The notes under the pieces were generated by a model. It had not been told where the DNA came from and made no database searches. It saw only the letters and a program-made list of their open reading frames with translations. 64,000 nucleotides of DNA from Dromaius novaehollandiae (lineage: Eukaryota; Chordata; Aves; Casuariiformes; Dromaiidae), in assembly GCF_036370855.1 (NCBI RefSeq), contig NC_088111.1, positions 20,991,501 to 21,055,500 of the forward strand, given 5' to 3'. The stretch's first letter is position 1. Every line of letters starts with the position of its first letter. This document shows positions 25,731 to 40,619 of this stretch, in pieces. The position numbers and the translations under genes are program-made.

Positions 25731-25765
25731 GACTTTAAAAAGTGCCTAATAAATGCTTATTTGCA
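25731..25765 (+). repeat. Possible L2/MIR-type 3' tail
   Basis: The segment contains GTGCCTAATAAATGCTTA, which resembles the shared L2/MIR terminal motif (...gtgcctggcacatagtaggtgctcaataaatg...). Only the tail is recognisable, so the call is tentative. The same place carries an AATAAA hexamer and an octamer-like ATTTGCAT. Confidence 0.3.
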
Positions 25766-28700
25766 TAACTTAGAGGTTGTAGGCAGTGGCTCATGATAGT
25801 GTCCCAGCTTGGTAAAGTGCTTCTGTGGGATTTATTTTAAGCCTGTGTTCAAGACCATATGCTGAAATATTTTGCCAGATCTAAGAACGTATTTAAAACA
25901 GTTTAGATATTTACACATACTTAAGGGCTTCCCCCAGTCAAGACCAAACTGGGCTAATTCACAGCCTGTTCCATTTGGGGAGCAGGGCTCAAATCCTACG
26001 TGGGCCAAATGGGTCAAGAAAGCTTGTAAAATGGGGTCTTCTTCACTCAAAGTTGACCTTTTGGTAACAAAAAGCTATCACCCCCCCTCCCCCAGTCTTT
26101 AGATTGAAAATTTCAGTTTGACGGAAAATTCTGAAAATCCCACAGCGGTAGCACATCCCGATTATCGTCTGTGTGCCCTTGTTCTCCCTGCGAGCTGGAC
26201 TGTCTGGCAGGACTAATGCTTCCTTGATGTGTCCTGCAACTCTCCTGGCAGATGTGGTCTCACTGGGATGTAGAGACTCTAGAGGAGGAGGGAGGAATGA
26301 GGCACCCGTGCTCAGGTCCACGAGCACCTTATCTAAATCAGTACTACTGCATTTTTCTGTCAAAGACTGAAATCAGTTGTATTTTGACAGTTGGATGTTT
26401 TATTTAAAAAATATATATATATCATTTTCCCAAGAAAAACTGAACCTTGTAGCAAAAGATTTTGTTCAGTTAAAGACATGATTATTCCCCCCCAGAAAAA
26501 GACATTTTTATAAGACTTATAAATGATTCTGAGAACCTCAGGCGTTCTCTTCCTAAACTGAAAAAAACACTAATCACTGTCTAAAAGATCCTGTAGCTAG
26601 CAACAGGCATTTTTGATCAGGATCTGAATAACCAGACAGGAGCTGCCAAAACAGCTCAAGGGCACTGTCACAGGGAGGCCAAGGCAGGAGCTGCAGTGCT
26701 GGAGCCCAGACCAGGGAAAAACCAACTCATGGAGCCATTTGCTTCCTTTTCCTGCAGACGAGATAGACGAAAACAGATCTTTCGTGTGGCCAAACCCAAG
26801 GAAGCTTGTAGTGAAAAAACTGTCAATTTGTTCACTGCTCATGTGGATATGTTTTTCAAATCATTTCACTGATCTGTACTTCTGGGGTTAGGGCTTTAGC
26901 ATGAAAACTGGTTTCTTGAGTTTGGTATTCAAAATCTGCTGGAACGGAGGAAGTCCTTGATGCAATGACTGAGAGCAACAGCACACTACCATGTCTTAAA
27001 ACGGACATTCAGCCTTGTATGATATAAAGACAATTCCAATATGAACAGGAAACTGGATGATTGACTTTTTTTTAGAAAGGATCTGTCTGAATTCATTCAC
27101 GGCTTCATTTCTTGTGGTCTCAGAAGCATTAAAGCCCATAAAAAATGAGCATTTCATTTTTGGGACATAAAAATTGGGGCAGAATGGGTCACGGTGACAA
27201 GTCATGGGCCTCACCATCATGGCCAAGTCACATCGTCCTTGCAGTGTGGTCAGTACAGAGCAGCATCAGTGTTGCCCTGAACGAGGGTGGCTTATAATGT
27301 CCCTCAGACATCTCTAGGGTGACTGGAAAACCGGTAGTGCCCTTCTTCATATGCCTGTGCGGACTGGTAAACAAAGTGGATGGCATATTGCTCAGTAGGA
27401 CAACGATGACCCCGTCAGCAGTGTCTGGCAAGGTGGGGTTACCACACAGAGAGCCGTCCCTCCCCCCGGGAGATGTGCAATGCTTGTGGGAGTCTTGTAG
27501 GATATGGCCCGAGTGTCACAAAAGCAGTGATTTCAGCTTTCAAATGCATGATGCATATTTCTGTTTTCTGCCTCTTCCCTCACACAATGCCAGAAGCACA
27601 AACTCAGATTTCGATATATCCTACCAAGGTCCTTCTGCCTGGGAGCCCTTTGCCTGTGGGCTTCAGCACAGCGACACGCTTGTGCGTGCCAGCTTTGCTC
27701 TGGATCAGTAAACACAGACTGCTCGAGTTCATTAGGTGCAGTGCGTAGGCAGCACTCCCAGGATCGCGGCTGTCCAGACCACCAATTTTGTGACATGCTT
27801 GCACGGTAATATTTATCTCGCATTAATTATATATAATGTGTACGTGGCTTTCCTAGCAGGTGCTTTCTGAACAAACACAGAAAAGTTCTCAAATTAAACC
27901 AGCCTTGAGACATAAGGCACCAAGCATAAGAGCTAAAAACATAGCCTCTGAGGATGTCTGTCAGAGAGCTTTCTGCTACTCTGAGACACATTTAAAAGTT
28001 TCAGCCACTAAATAAAACTCAGTCCTGAAGACACACTCCAGCAGGTTATCCCACCTGCTGCTCAGTCTCCTGGGTCTCTCCAGCCAACAGCCTCTCTACT
28101 CTTGTGGATAAATCTGAGAACTTCTGAGTCATTCTGTGATCAGGAGGAAAGGAAAGTGTTCTGAAATTCATTGCTCCCTTCTCCTGTTTGCATTAATTGT
28201 GGAAGTCCTGCAGCACAGTCAGTGCTGCACAGAGGAAAGGGAAAATGTAGCCCCTGCTCTACTGAGACTTCAAGGAAGTGAAAAGCAGAGTCTTGTCGAG
28301 GAACTGTCGGTGGAGCTGGGGTATCCGGCACAGGCTGACTAACCCCTTTCCGTGTCTAACAACACCCAGCCCCCTCCATGGGGAATACATGAAACCTCGA
28401 AGGAACAAACTGTATTACAATCCCTTCTTGCAGAAAGCTTCTTTCTGATGCAACTCAAGAAGACCTTGACTTATGCCCTGGACATGAGGACTTGTTCCCT
28501 TATTTGAACTCCTTAAATGCACAACTTCGTATGACGCTGCTCGGTTCATTGTCTATATAAAGGTCAGCCTTTTCTTTTTGGCTTCCGCTAAATATTACCC
28601 TCCGCAGAAATGTGGCAGGGAATTGAGTGAGCTTAACTGGGTATTCTGAGACTATTTTGATCAGTTTTAATTCGATGCCTTCCAGTTTCACTGATCTCCC

Positions 28701-31700
28701 TTCTGCTCATTTGTTGTGAGACAACAGAACACAGCAATCTCCTTTGTGAAATTTCTATTGTCTGCAAAGTTCTGTTGTCTCCCTGTTCTGTAGACCTTTA
28801 TGACAGCACGAGTGTGCCCGAAGTGGCAGAATATATAGAAGCTGAATGCCTTCTGCTAAAGGCTTTTCAAAACTGAACAGTGAGAACCTCTTAGTGCTGG
28901 GGTATCTCACAGAATTAAGTGCAATCCCTTTAGTCCAACTATCATAGTTCCACTATAGTTAGAGAATTTTCAAGGAGAATAGGAAAAAGCCAGTGATCTC
29001 ATACATAGAAAGAATTTAAAGGGCTCCCTAAACTGAAGATTGAACCCACATGCAGTTGGCAACTTACATTTGCCATCCTAAGTGGTTGGCATCCATGGCA
29101 AGAGAAACTACCAACAAATCTGGAAAGGGAGAGACTCGCTAAGGAAGTATAAGCAAGAGAAGAATATATACACAGGAAGTCCATATGTTTTGTCTGGAGG
29201 AGAACCTAATATTTGAAGACCATTCTGGAATGATTCCTTTTTTTCTGAATTCGATCCAGAATAACAACGGTTCCATTTTTCTGTAAGACTTGGAATACTA
29301 CCAGTAAAAAGTGTATGCACACGAAGCTGATCCCTGTACACAAGACTATTGTATAGCCAGAGTTTCCTAGGCATGTTCTCTTTTTCCATTTGGAAATTTG
29401 CCTTGCCTTGGGTTATCTGCCTGAGGTTTCTGGACATCTGGAGTACTTTGGAACAGTGGCTCCAGGTGGGAGCTGCTAGGTACATGAAACATTCACACAT
29501 GTCCACTGTGCATGGGTAGAGCAACTCTACAGCAGGACCAAAAGAAATTTTACAGTCTGAACTAAAGGGGGACCTTGTGAGCAATCCACAAGGACTGCAA
29601 GTTGGTGAAGAGGGGCACTTTATGAAACCCAGCTCACTGGAGTTATAGACAGGTGATTGCAAGCAATCAAGTTGCTTTAAGAAGCTGCTACACTCTAAGG
29701 AAAGACAGTTAGTGATTGTACTCGTGCTCCCCTACACTTCGAAAACCGACAAAGAGATTAACATCAGTCACCTTGATAGTGAACAAAACAGGAACATGGT
29801 TAAAGCTAACCTATTTCACTTTGCATTTGCAGTATCTTGCTTGGCAGAGAGATAGGACCTTAAGATAAGCTAACTGGGCTGCATACAGTTGTTCATACGC
29901 TAAGGATGCATTAACCCTGACATTAAGGGACAGGGTCTGAATTACAGAATTACAGAGGAACTAGCTGTGAAAGGGTTAAGAAGACACTGGACTCTCCCAT
30001 CCGCCTTTGAGCTAAAAGTATAGGCTTAATTAATTATAAACAGAGTAGCAAATGAAACAATAAACAGCTTTGGCCCTATAAACAGGAGAAGAAAATAGGG
30101 CAAAGAGATGTCATAAATCTGAACACAATTTTCAAAACATTGTGTGCAAAAAAGCCTTGGACTGAACTTGTGGGGAAGAAATGGCAAACGTTAAACAGAG
30201 GGCTCCACCAAGAGGCACTCCCAAGGGTGCAAGCTTTGTCCGTGAGGACAGCAGGCAGAAAAGCTCAGGCCAGGTCAGACGAGCTGGGGCTGCTGCACAG
30301 CTTGTCGCTTGGGACGTTCTGGTTCAGGTGCTTGCTGCAGCTGGTGGGGATGCACGGGCATACCTGACAGTCAAGCCCAATCATGGCCAAACAGGTACAG
30401 CCCAGCGTGGTCTTCCCATCTGTTACTCCAAAGGGCCTTGCAAGGCTCAAAACATGAATGTTCAAAAAAGCTCTCCCACAGACCCAAGCCAGAGAGCTGT
30501 TCGACCTGCCAAAAGTGTAGGAGTCCCAAGAAATAAATACTCACCTATTTCAGGTCAGTCCCCTCAGAGCTTGGGGGCTATAAAGCTTTTGTCACTACAG
30601 GTGGTAAAGGTAACTCTGTTTCTTCTTAAAGGACCATTTCGATAGACAGTCTAATTCAAGGCCTAATAGTAAGGGACACATATTTTAATGGAAGAAATTA
30701 TTGTACTTTTCATTCCACTTGCTCAGGAGAAGGTCCCTGTAAATATCCACAAACCCTTTTTTATTGTACTTCAAATGTTTTCTGAAAACTTGCCTTTCTT
30801 GCATTGCCTACAAGGCACGCAGACAGAGATAACTCTTGGCAAGCTGAGCACGCTGAGCATTGCCGTTTCTTGCTCCCTCTCTCCACAGGTTGTATTTTGG
30901 TGGGCAGATCTGGGTGGCCAGCCTTTGGGATGGGACCATTACTTTGTTCAGCACTTGTACCACGCTTTTTGCTTCTGGATCACCCCTGGGGCTCCTAGAA
31001 GGTACACCAATACCATTTATTTTTAAACTATAATGATCTACATCATTCTCTGTGGGCATATTTGCAGAAGGAGGATGTGCAATGCCAAAATCCCTGTCTC
31101 CCTCGAGAGTCCCTTGTGCACTTTTCATAGAATTGTTCTGTTGAGATAGGGTCCCTGGAAGAGCTTCCCCGGAAAGTTAACCCTTTGCATGCTCCAAGTA
31201 TAGCTGGCTCTTATCCACAGGCATTGAGGAAGAGGAGCACAGTGGCACTTGGGGGTATACAGTATAAATCACGGGTTTGTTTGCACCCAAAGTGGGTATC
31301 TCAGAGACCACACCTTCTGTTCAAGGGTGGAGCATGTCTCCGGCCTGTCCGAGACGCCAGGTGAGCATCCCGTCCTGAGAAAGCAACATCCATCGAGAGG
31401 TGTGTGTAGGAAAGATGGAAACTCACTGTGACGTGAGGAAGGTGAGAGCAATGAAAGAGAAAGAGGTGGGGAAGAGTGGATTTCCTCTATGCAAAAGTCC
31501 AGGAGAGAAAGCAGAAAAGCCCAACATGCCAACGAGCCCAGAGGAGCACGTTCTTAAAAGGCTGAAAAGTGGCTCAGAGGATAACAGAGAGCTCTGGGGT
31601 GGGTGAACAAGCAAGCTGAAACCCAAGGCTGAAATTTCAACTTTTAGAGTCGGGAGTTCCTGGAGGACAGCTGGAAGAAACCACAAGAGCTCTCTCCCAA

Positions 31701-34700
31701 GGCTGGCAGTGCTCAGCGCAGGCACCAGCACACGCCACTGCAAAACTTCAGGACTAGTACAGCAGCTTGTCTCCAGCCAGAAGCTCATGCTGGTTATTCT
31801 TTAGCTAGTCCTGCAGTCCCAGCCACAGATTTTAGCTCCAGAGGGAGGAAATAGAGGCTTTCCCTCCCCACTTTTCACACGAAGGCAAGATCCCAGGCCT
31901 CAGCAGAATCTGGGGCTGTTTTCATTTAATGGCTTTTTAAACACCCCTCACTCTAATCTTTGGCCTTATTGCCTCCAGATCCTGGGCCAGCAGACGGTAA
32001 TCTGCCAATAAGCTTTTAATTGTATATGTACTGTTGTTGTGGTGGCTGTTGTCGTACTAGTAAATTATGTCCTTAACCCTGCAGTGGGGGTGGAAAGCAG
32101 GGTAAAAAAAAATCACTTGACAAACAAGCAGGGATTTTATTACAGCTTGTGTCACGTCAGAGAAGTGAGAGCTGAGTCATTGCCAGGTACAGACAGTGAC
32201 TGTGAGTCACCAGCGTAACCCAGCTCATCAATAAATCTAGTGCTCTTATTTCTAGTGCCAAGGCCAGCTTTCCTCCGCAGTGCTGATGCTCCTTCTCCGA
32301 CTTTTGCACAGATGTTCTCGCAGCCTAAGCCTCCGGGACTCTAACTGTCAGGCTTCAGTGCTTATCCTTTCAGCTCAAAAGAGCTTGCTTCGGCTCACAG
32401 TTTCTCTCCCCTGCCCTAGAAGTTACCAGACAGGTCCTTACTGTGATAGAAGTGACTGCCCACACCACATCTACCACCAGCCAGCACCATCCAACGAATG
32501 GGATCCCAGCCTTGCCTCGAGGCTACGAGGCAAAGCTCGCTCTTCCGGATCCAGCGGTCCTTACAGAAGCTTCATTGTACCTGGAGCCAGGGTGCAAAGG
32601 GCTTGTCCTCTCTAGCTGCCTTGTAAGAGAGGAAGAGACGTCCTTACTTTGCGTTCAAGCATCCAGGCAGCACAGAGCTGAAGGCAGTCATGTGTAGATA
32701 TGAAAGGGAGAGATTGTGGAACGAGATGCATTTAAGACCTTTGGCAAGACAAAAACCAGCACAGGACTATATATTCACAGTGTGACAAAGAGAGAAATTA
32801 GAGATAGGGATCTGTGAAAGTGGCAGACGAGACACAAGGCTACTAAATCAGTGCAGAACTGTAAACTGGCATCCGTTGCCCTTTAAAGCCACAAAGGCCT
32901 AAGCTTTTACCCTCATGAGACCACTTCTCTTTCCTGGTTCATCACCCAATCTGCAATTAGCCAAGATGCCTTCACTACCTCGTTCCTGGTCGAAGAGAAG
33001 AGGTTGTGAGAAGGGGTGCGAGGGTTCCTCAGCGTCAGAGTCAGCACTTTACAATGGAATAAAACAATTTTTTTCCTTCCAGGACTTGCTAAGAGACCTA
33101 TTTCCACTGCCACTGCAGTAAATGGAAGAATGTATTGAGGCCGGCATTTCTATAAGAAGAGAGTCTAGCTGGGGTAGCATTTTATGCTTCTAATTCTTGT
33201 TTTGATATGTTCATTTTTAAGATTAAAGTCAGTTAGAACAAAGGAGAGGCATTTGTCTTACCAGTATAGTCATAGCAACTTCTGCAAATAAAAATTGTCC
33301 CATGAAATTTCTTTCTATGCAAAGGACAAAGTGCCCCAAAATTGCCACTTGCTCAGGGCCTCAGGGCGTCGTCTGTGGTCTCTTCAAGCCACTGTGAACG
33401 GGAGGCTGACGCCAGCAGAGCAGTCGTGACTTCTTCATACGTGATCACACCAGCCCAGCACTTCTTAGGTGCCAGCACAGGCATTCCTCCGAGCAAAAAG
33501 TGAGACAGATCAAGGAATGGGTTCGCTGAAAACCAGCTCAGAGGAAAGATGAGCTTTCATCTGCATCAGCTGCCCACCCTGTCACACGACTGCTACCGCA
33601 GCAAGAGCTGCAGCAGCTGGTGTCCTCCCTTTCCTCAGCAGCAGCCCCTGCACTTAGGTCAAACAGGATCATGAAACTGAAAGAACACAGAATAAAACAT
33701 TCGCTGACCAGTAAACACACAGAGCCAAGCAGAATACCTCCATGTCTGCCAACCACAGCCTCCTGCTCGGTGACCGCTTCAGGCTGGCCTCACTGGCCTA
33801 GCTCCACTGATCCCTTGGCCCATGTCTGTGCCCGAGGCTTTCCAGCGAGTCCTTGTTCTTCTGGCCAGCAACCACCAAGAATATCTCGCTAGCATGAGTG
33901 TTGTTCTTCTGTCCATCAGTCATGACAGACTTACCCAGAGCAGGTCAGCAGTGGGCCAACTTGTGAAAGCCACCTGTCCATCTTCCCGGGATGAGGCTTT
34001 CTAATGGGGAGCAATGCTTGCCCTTTTCAGGCACTTAGCTACTAGTCCACTTAAGGGCAAAAAGCAAGGGCATAACGTACTGCTCATCTGGAGAGCATTT
34101 CCAGAGCTCTGCGGCAGCTGCATTTACGCACACAACACAGTATCCCACACGATACTTTGAAGAAGTGCATCAAGACCGAATGAAAATGGCCAAAATGAAT
34201 GCTAGAGGAGGCTGAATGGCTCAAGAGAGTAGTACAGGGATATAGTGCCATTAGCTGCTGCTAAGAAGCAGGTCAGGCTGGGAATAGCTTCTGGTTGTTC
34301 CTAGTAGATGGCTGTGAGCTGGCTTGTGTGAAGTGAATTTGGTGATCTTGGGCCATTTCCTAATGGGCAACTGTTCCCAGCTTAATCAGCAGTTAGCATT
34401 ACCTATTCTGGCTGCTTCTACAAAGGAGGTCAGGAGTGAAGAGAAAAAGCTATCTATCATCTCCAGAGGTGCTTCCTCTGGGATGGAGTTGAGGCACATT
34501 GGCCAGATTGTGTGTTTGTGTGCAATAGGGACCTTCTTTTTCTAAGACCTGCTCTGTACCTGTCCTGAGAATACATGAATGCTCTCTTTCTGCAGGGTGC
34601 CATACTAGCATCTTCTGAAAGCTTTAAATTTACAATAAGCCCTTTTAAAGATAAAAAAAGACAAAGTGAAACAATAAAGCTTTTGAAAAATTAAAGGAAA

Positions 34701-37700
34701 AGAAAGGCAATTTAACACAGAATTAATAAAGGCAATGAATAATCTGCCAAGTACCCAGAGGATAGATGTGGCATGAAACAATCACTTAAAACTTGAAGTC
34801 TTCATGCTTTTTCTTTGTTAACTCATTCGCCTTCTGTTGGCATCAGGCTCCCGTCTCCTGTTCTCATTCTTTAGTGGCACAGCACCTTTTATATCAGCTG
34901 TGCCCAAACACTTCACATTTTTTTCTGTGCAGGAATCACTTCACTCAGTCCCAAAATACAGCTGTTAATGTGGGAGGAGTACAGCAGCATGAAGTAATTA
35001 ACACTTCACAACACCAGCTTAGGACCAGAAGCAAAGGAATGACTTGGTGCTGGATTCAAAACAAGTTGAGTTGTGTAGGATAAACCAGCCAAGCTGGAAA
35101 TTAGCCATGAGTTCCTGAATCTTGCACACGCAAATGTGGTTTTGACTTCATCTTAGCAAGTCGCAAGGCTGGCCTGACAGCACCACCTAATTCTGTATCA
35201 AGCGATTGGTTCAGTCTTGACGGCTCAGTGCCTCTGACAGAAGCACCTTCTTAACATCTCCATATTTCCAGGAAACCTTGGAAGGGGGCCCAGCCTGCCA
35301 GACAGATTTTTAGAAATTGGGAAACCAATCATGTTTTGACAAAATTGCATTAGTGCCTCTTTGCAAACACGGTCCATGCACATGCGTGAGTCACTCCTAG
35401 CAACACAGAAACCTGCTTGCACCAGTGCAAATGGCACACTCTCATTAGGTGAGCAAAGGCTAATGGATTAGTGCTGCAGCCCTGAATCAGCTACACAGCT
35501 GGTGTACTAAAACAAGAAGGATGTCAGACTTTACAGTAAACTCTGCATACATTGAGCAATGTGAGCTGGCATCTAAACAGCCATGCCAGCTAAAGGAGGA
35601 TACTTTTGCTTCTGGGGCTAGAAAGTCCATTTATTCATGCTTAGTATGTGAAACACTGTATAGAAAGGGAAGCACGAAAATACATGGGACCCAAGAGAGC
35701 CTCGCAATGGACTGACCTGCTAATCAGTGATGATATTGCAAACGATGAGGATCTCGAACTCGATTCCTGGCTAATACTGGCAACTCAGGGTGGGGTGCAG
35801 GGCACAGAGAGCGCTAGGGAGTGCAAGCTCCCGGAGTGGTTTGCTAATGGTTATGAGCAGCACCTCCCCGGAAGGGCTAGTACGGGGGAGGCAGCTGGAG
35901 CGGGCATGCAGCCAGATCCCACTGTGCCTTAAAGATGTTGGTATGAGCAGCATCCACTGGTCTCTTCTTCCACAATAGGGTTTTCACCTCCCAGCAGCCC
36001 TGTATAGGAACACAAATGTGCTGCCAACCATGTCGTATAACCCCAGTGTGGAGAAAGTCAGCATCTACACCAAGCTCGGGAAGATCTCTGCATACGCATG
36101 CAGTGCTGGAGGATGCCTGGTCAAGGATATTCCTAGCCCTCAGCAGCTCCTCTAGCTGAGAAGAAAGGAAAGTGAGATGATGGGGAAAAGGAACTCCATT
36201 TAGCACCAAAATCAATGCAAAACCCAGCACAAGCTGTCTTCCATGGCTGGGTTTCCTGTAGCTTTCCTCCTGAGGGCCCCTGTGGCCTACACCTGTGCTG
36301 CCAACCCTAACGGGAAATAGCCTAGGTCCGGTGAGGAGGTACCTGCAGCTGCGAGTCAGCAAAACCTCCTTTCATCGGGATCCTTTTTTGCTTGCACTGC
36401 AGGAGTTTCAGGCAAACACTGCCAGGCTCCTGCTCCATGACTAAAAGCAGTGCTGTCCAAGCTAGCAGGGGGCTTGGCAGGGTTTCCCTCCAAGAGCAGC
36501 ACTTGCCAGAGCAGCACACTTTTCCAAGCTGCTCGCCCAGGATTTTCAAGCCCTGCTGACACCAGTCGGGGCACAGGCTCTGTTTCAGCAGCCCCAGTGG
36601 TACCGATGGTGCTGTTTTGTTCCCTGACGTTTTTTTCCCTTTGTTTCACTGCTGCTATCAAAGCTCTTTAGCTAAGGACAGTCCCAGCTGAAGCTGCCTC
36701 TCCTGTAGAGATGGAAGCAGGCACAGGCCATGAAACCTTAAGCTTCATTAGCTGCCCTGGAACTCCTAATGAGGTTGATTTGTGCAGGAAGCACAGCAGA
36801 AGCAGACTTCCTTCTTTAACCACTACAGACAAGGGAGGACTCCTGTCTCCCCTCTGGTGCAGGATTAAGCAAAAACAGCGAGGAAGAAAGAGTATGTTGA
36901 ACAATATTTAAGTTGAGGAGATCTCTGTGTGGCTCCAAGCTGGCTCAGGAGCCTTCTGCAAGGCAAAATGGAATTGCAGGAAGCCCAAAGTAAAAGGCTG
37001 TATCTGGGTGGTTCCTTGGGATCATAAGTCAAGGAGCAGGTTGGGGATCAGAGCACATCTCTGTGCCCCTGGAACCCATGCTGTGAGGGGTAGGAGCTGG
37101 GGGTCAGGATGATGCAGCTGTGCTGTTAGCCAGTGCCTCCTGCATGCCAGCTGACAAGCATTTTAGGGCTGCTGTAAGTCGTCTGCTAGCACTGCAGGGG
37201 CACGAGGAACATGTGGGGGTGGGACTAGGCTGTGGCATGCTGGCCCACAGTGGATATTCCATACAGACCATCCTGCATGGAGTTTTAACCAGGGCTATTG
37301 ATCTTAGCTTGTTACTCTGTCAGAATAGAAAAAACCCAGCTGCAAAGGTGTGCTAGAGCAAAGAGCTCCAGTCCTGGCATGTACAGCCAGGTAGGGGGAT
37401 GAGGAAGCTGCAGCATCGCTGCCCTTCCTCGGTGGCAGAGCAGGCCAAGGTAGCTGGCAGTCCTGTGGGGTCCCATGAGACCTCTCCTCTCTCCCTGTGC
37501 TTCCAGACTTGGGCATGCCTGCCCTTGGCTGCACTTCACATCTTCCCTGACCTGTGTGGTTCCAGACCAGGCAGGAAGCTGGCATGGGGACTGTCCTGCA
37601 GCGCTGACAGCAGCGGTGTATGGGAGCAGTGCCCTCAGCTACTGCTTTCTCACGGGCACTAAATATTCAGCAAGCCTCCCCAGGTGGGGCTACCTCCCAA

Positions 37701-40319
37701 ACACTATCCTCCATGTTCTCCGAGCATCCCCACGTGGGACCAGACACCACACTCCATCCTCCCTCCTGGGAAGAGCGTATCATCGATTTAAGTTAAAACT
37801 GGTTGTCACTAGTGAAACCAAAGCCTGGAAAACTGGCACTGGTCTGCAGCTTTACTTCTGACCCCTGCATGTTTGCAGGGTGGGAGCAAAGGCAGCCCAG
37901 TGTTTCCTGCTGCACCTCCAGCAAAGCTTCTCTCTGACTCACAAAATGAGCTCCTGCTAGCCTAGCAGAGGCACCGTGCTGTGAGAGCCTGCTCTGCAGG
38001 CACCACATGTTTTCTCCCGTGACACCATCTTCACCCCCATAGGATGATCCTGGCACAGGCTGTTTTCCTCCTTGCGCTGGGGAAGAACAACATGGGGCAT
38101 TCATTTGCGTGGTGTTGTGGGGCATTTCTGAAAAGCTGTTAGCCAAAGGCTGCAGAGGGAACATGGCGAGGTAATTGGGGAAGATGAGACTAATCTCATT
38201 TTTTTGTTGTGAAAGGGGCATGAAGAAGAGAAAAGGAGATGTTCTGGTAAATTACCATCAGGGCTGCTATAGTAACACGTCTTTAAAGATTGCCTAGTTG
38301 GCCTCCTTGGGGCTATAGAAAGCTCTTCAGATTGCTCTGTAGTTTTCCATTTCCTCCTGATGTAGGCTAGCCAGGGCCATCTTGTGCTTTCTGCTCTCAC
38401 TGTCACTCCCCAGGCCTGTCTATGGGCCCACCATCACCCCTCCCTGGTCTCCTCACCTTCAGGTCCAGCACAGGCAGAGCAAGCCATGCAGAGAGTTGCT
38501 TCCTTGCAAGAAAGGTGCAGAGGAAGGAGACAGGCTGAATCTCAAGGATGTTTGTTAACCTTTCTTCAGTCCAGTCCCTGCATATTTTCAGAGAAACATC
38601 TCTACCCATTTATTTGCTTCTCATTTATCTCTCATTTATTATCTCATTTATTTCCCCACATGGCAGCAGCTGGTAGCAGGGGCACCAGACCGGCCGGCTG
38701 CTGAATCAGAGTTTCCCCAGTCAGAGTCTAGGTACCACTGGTGGTCTACAATGTATTCCCAGGTGACATACACTTTCTTAGTGCCGGTGTGACGCCCTGA
38801 CCTAAACCGCTGTCTGAGCTCCTTTGCCCAGACAGTAGACCCCTGGGTGCCTGCATGAAGACAGTCCCTCCGTGGAGGGGAGCGTGGGGTCAAAGGCTGG
38901 GGCCAGTGTGGGGATACGCTCACCAGGGCACGAAGGGGACCAGGCGTGTTCCGGGAGGACACTCATGTCGTGGCGTGGGGCTGCTGCAGCCTTTGCACTG
39001 CCGACACTGCTGGGCTGACTTTAGCCACCCTGGGTGCAACTGCAACGGCAGGTTTAGGGCCCCAGGTTTCCTGCAGCTTGCTTGGTAGCATATAATGGGT
39101 ATAAGTAAACTGGAGCTACACATGTGTTTGGGTCCTCTTTCCAAGTTTGTGTTGTTCCTTAACAGTTATTTCCCATTCTTAAATGCCCGTTCTTCTCCCG
39201 TTTTTAAAGGCAAGCCCCAACTGCAGGGGAAGCTGTGGAATGACCCCGATATGAAGTGCTACATGTCAAATGCCTCAACCTGAGGGAACAGAAAGCATGG
39301 GAAAGAGCTTTTGTCCTCCAATCTTGCATCAGGCTGTTTGATCTTGCCTCTTAGGCATGGACTATTTACACTTACATGCAGTTCTCTAGCCCTCATCACC
39401 GCGGAGCAGGCTGCTTTCTTCCGCTTACTCAAGAGCAAGCCTTGTTTATACCACAGTCAGGTTCGAGGTCCGAATGTGATGCTTAACTGTATTTGCTGGA
39501 TAAACAGGATTTAACAGAATTTCTGACTCCAGAGACTACCCATTAACCCCTTTAGTCTCCTAACACTCTTTGCATATTAATGTTTTTCAACAACAGATTA
39601 GTAGATGTGGAGGTGTCTGTATTTTATTTTTTTGGTTCTTTTAAGTTCCCTAGGATGGAGAAATGCTAATGTTTAATTTCTGCAGGAGAGAGAATGTGTT
39701 AAAAAGCAAACCCCACAGAGGAACCCAGGATAATTTAGTAAAAACAAAAGGCCTGCATGAATTCTGCCATGAAAGATTTGAAATCAGTAGGTGTCCTGGC
39801 CTGCAGCTTAAAACACCCAAGAGTTTTGAGCTACACAGTCTAAATCCATAGAAATAATCACTCTTATTTTTTATTAAAATAGCACCTGAGGTGTGAAAAG
39901 TAATTTTATTTCAGATGAGATGGTGTTGTCCCTGTGCTGAAGAGCTTAGGTTCTTCTAAATATGCTGCAATAGATGAAAACATTGAAGACTGAAGTGTGA
40001 TTTGGGAAACAGAGAGCGGCTCACAGCAAATGAGGCTGCATAGTCACTCAGGAGCAGGAAAGCACAGAGACTTGTTACATACTGATCACACACTCACAGG
40101 TGTGTGTGGGTGTGCATATTGTAATAAGGAAATACTGATGGGAACTCTCTGACCACTCTAGGGCATTGACTTATATCATATGGCGAGCCCTTGGAAGCAC
40201 AGAATCAGAAGGGGGAAGTGGCACTTTCGTCCTGCATCACTGAAGTCCCTGACAGCTCATCTCATTAATGTATTGTCTTCCCAGCATCCTGACGTAGCTA
40301 TCTAGCCAGTCCTGCAAGT

Positions 40320-40455
40320 GGGCACGGTGAGATCCAGAGAAGCTGTGATTTGCCCATGGTCAGTCCAAACACCTAGAGATGTGGGAATTAGATGATGCGG
40401 CTTGCAAGTCCCACTTCAACTCAGGGGTCTCTTTGCCACTTTTCACTGTGCCGTG
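40320..40455 (-). repeat. MIR-like SINE fragment
   Basis: The + strand reads 'gagaagctgtgatttgccc' then 'atggtca', matching the reverse-complement MIR core (gaggttaagtgatttgcccaaggtca). After that come 'gatgtgggaattag' and 'caagtcccacttcaactc', which correspond to the degraded tRNA-related portion. It is old and diverged. Confidence 0.6.
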
Positions 40456-40583
40456 CTCATACCTGTGGAGTTGGCAGGCTTTGCAGGCCAGACAGCTCTG
40501 TGCCCCTCACTCCTGCCATATCAAAGAGTATCTAAAATCCCCAGCTGAAAGGATTTGATAAAACTAACTCAGTATCTATGCAG

Positions 40584-40587
<4 letters not shown>

Positions 40588-40616
<29 letters not shown>
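40588..40616 (+). repeat. Homopolymer T29
   Basis: Twenty-nine consecutive thymines. As with the T37 run, no polyadenylation hexamer on the minus strand and no target-site duplication supports a retrocopy. Confidence 0.9.

Positions 40617-40619
<3 letters not shown>

Larger units (their letters stand above)
22208..40319. other. Non-coding stretch, no gene recognised
   Basis: Apart from the 64-bp tandem duplication at 24.6 kb, an L2/MIR-like tail at 25.7 kb and a short AT run near 26,407, I see no named feature. Frames on the minus strand at 29,108-29,662 and the plus strand at 30,181-30,645 are the longest but show no domain I recognise. The 38,600-38,655 patch is an imperfect CTCATTTAT repeat. 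Confidence 0.55.

Noticed and set aside
29108..29662. 184-codon minus frame, and the 154-codon + frame at 30,181
   Set aside because: I considered an endogenous retrovirus remnant, but found no LTR pair, primer-binding site, protease, polymerase or zinc-knuckle motif.
29941..29965. Two ATTACAGA units resembling the octamer tail of a CR1 element
   Set aside because: Only two units and no CR1 body next to them, which is too little to call.
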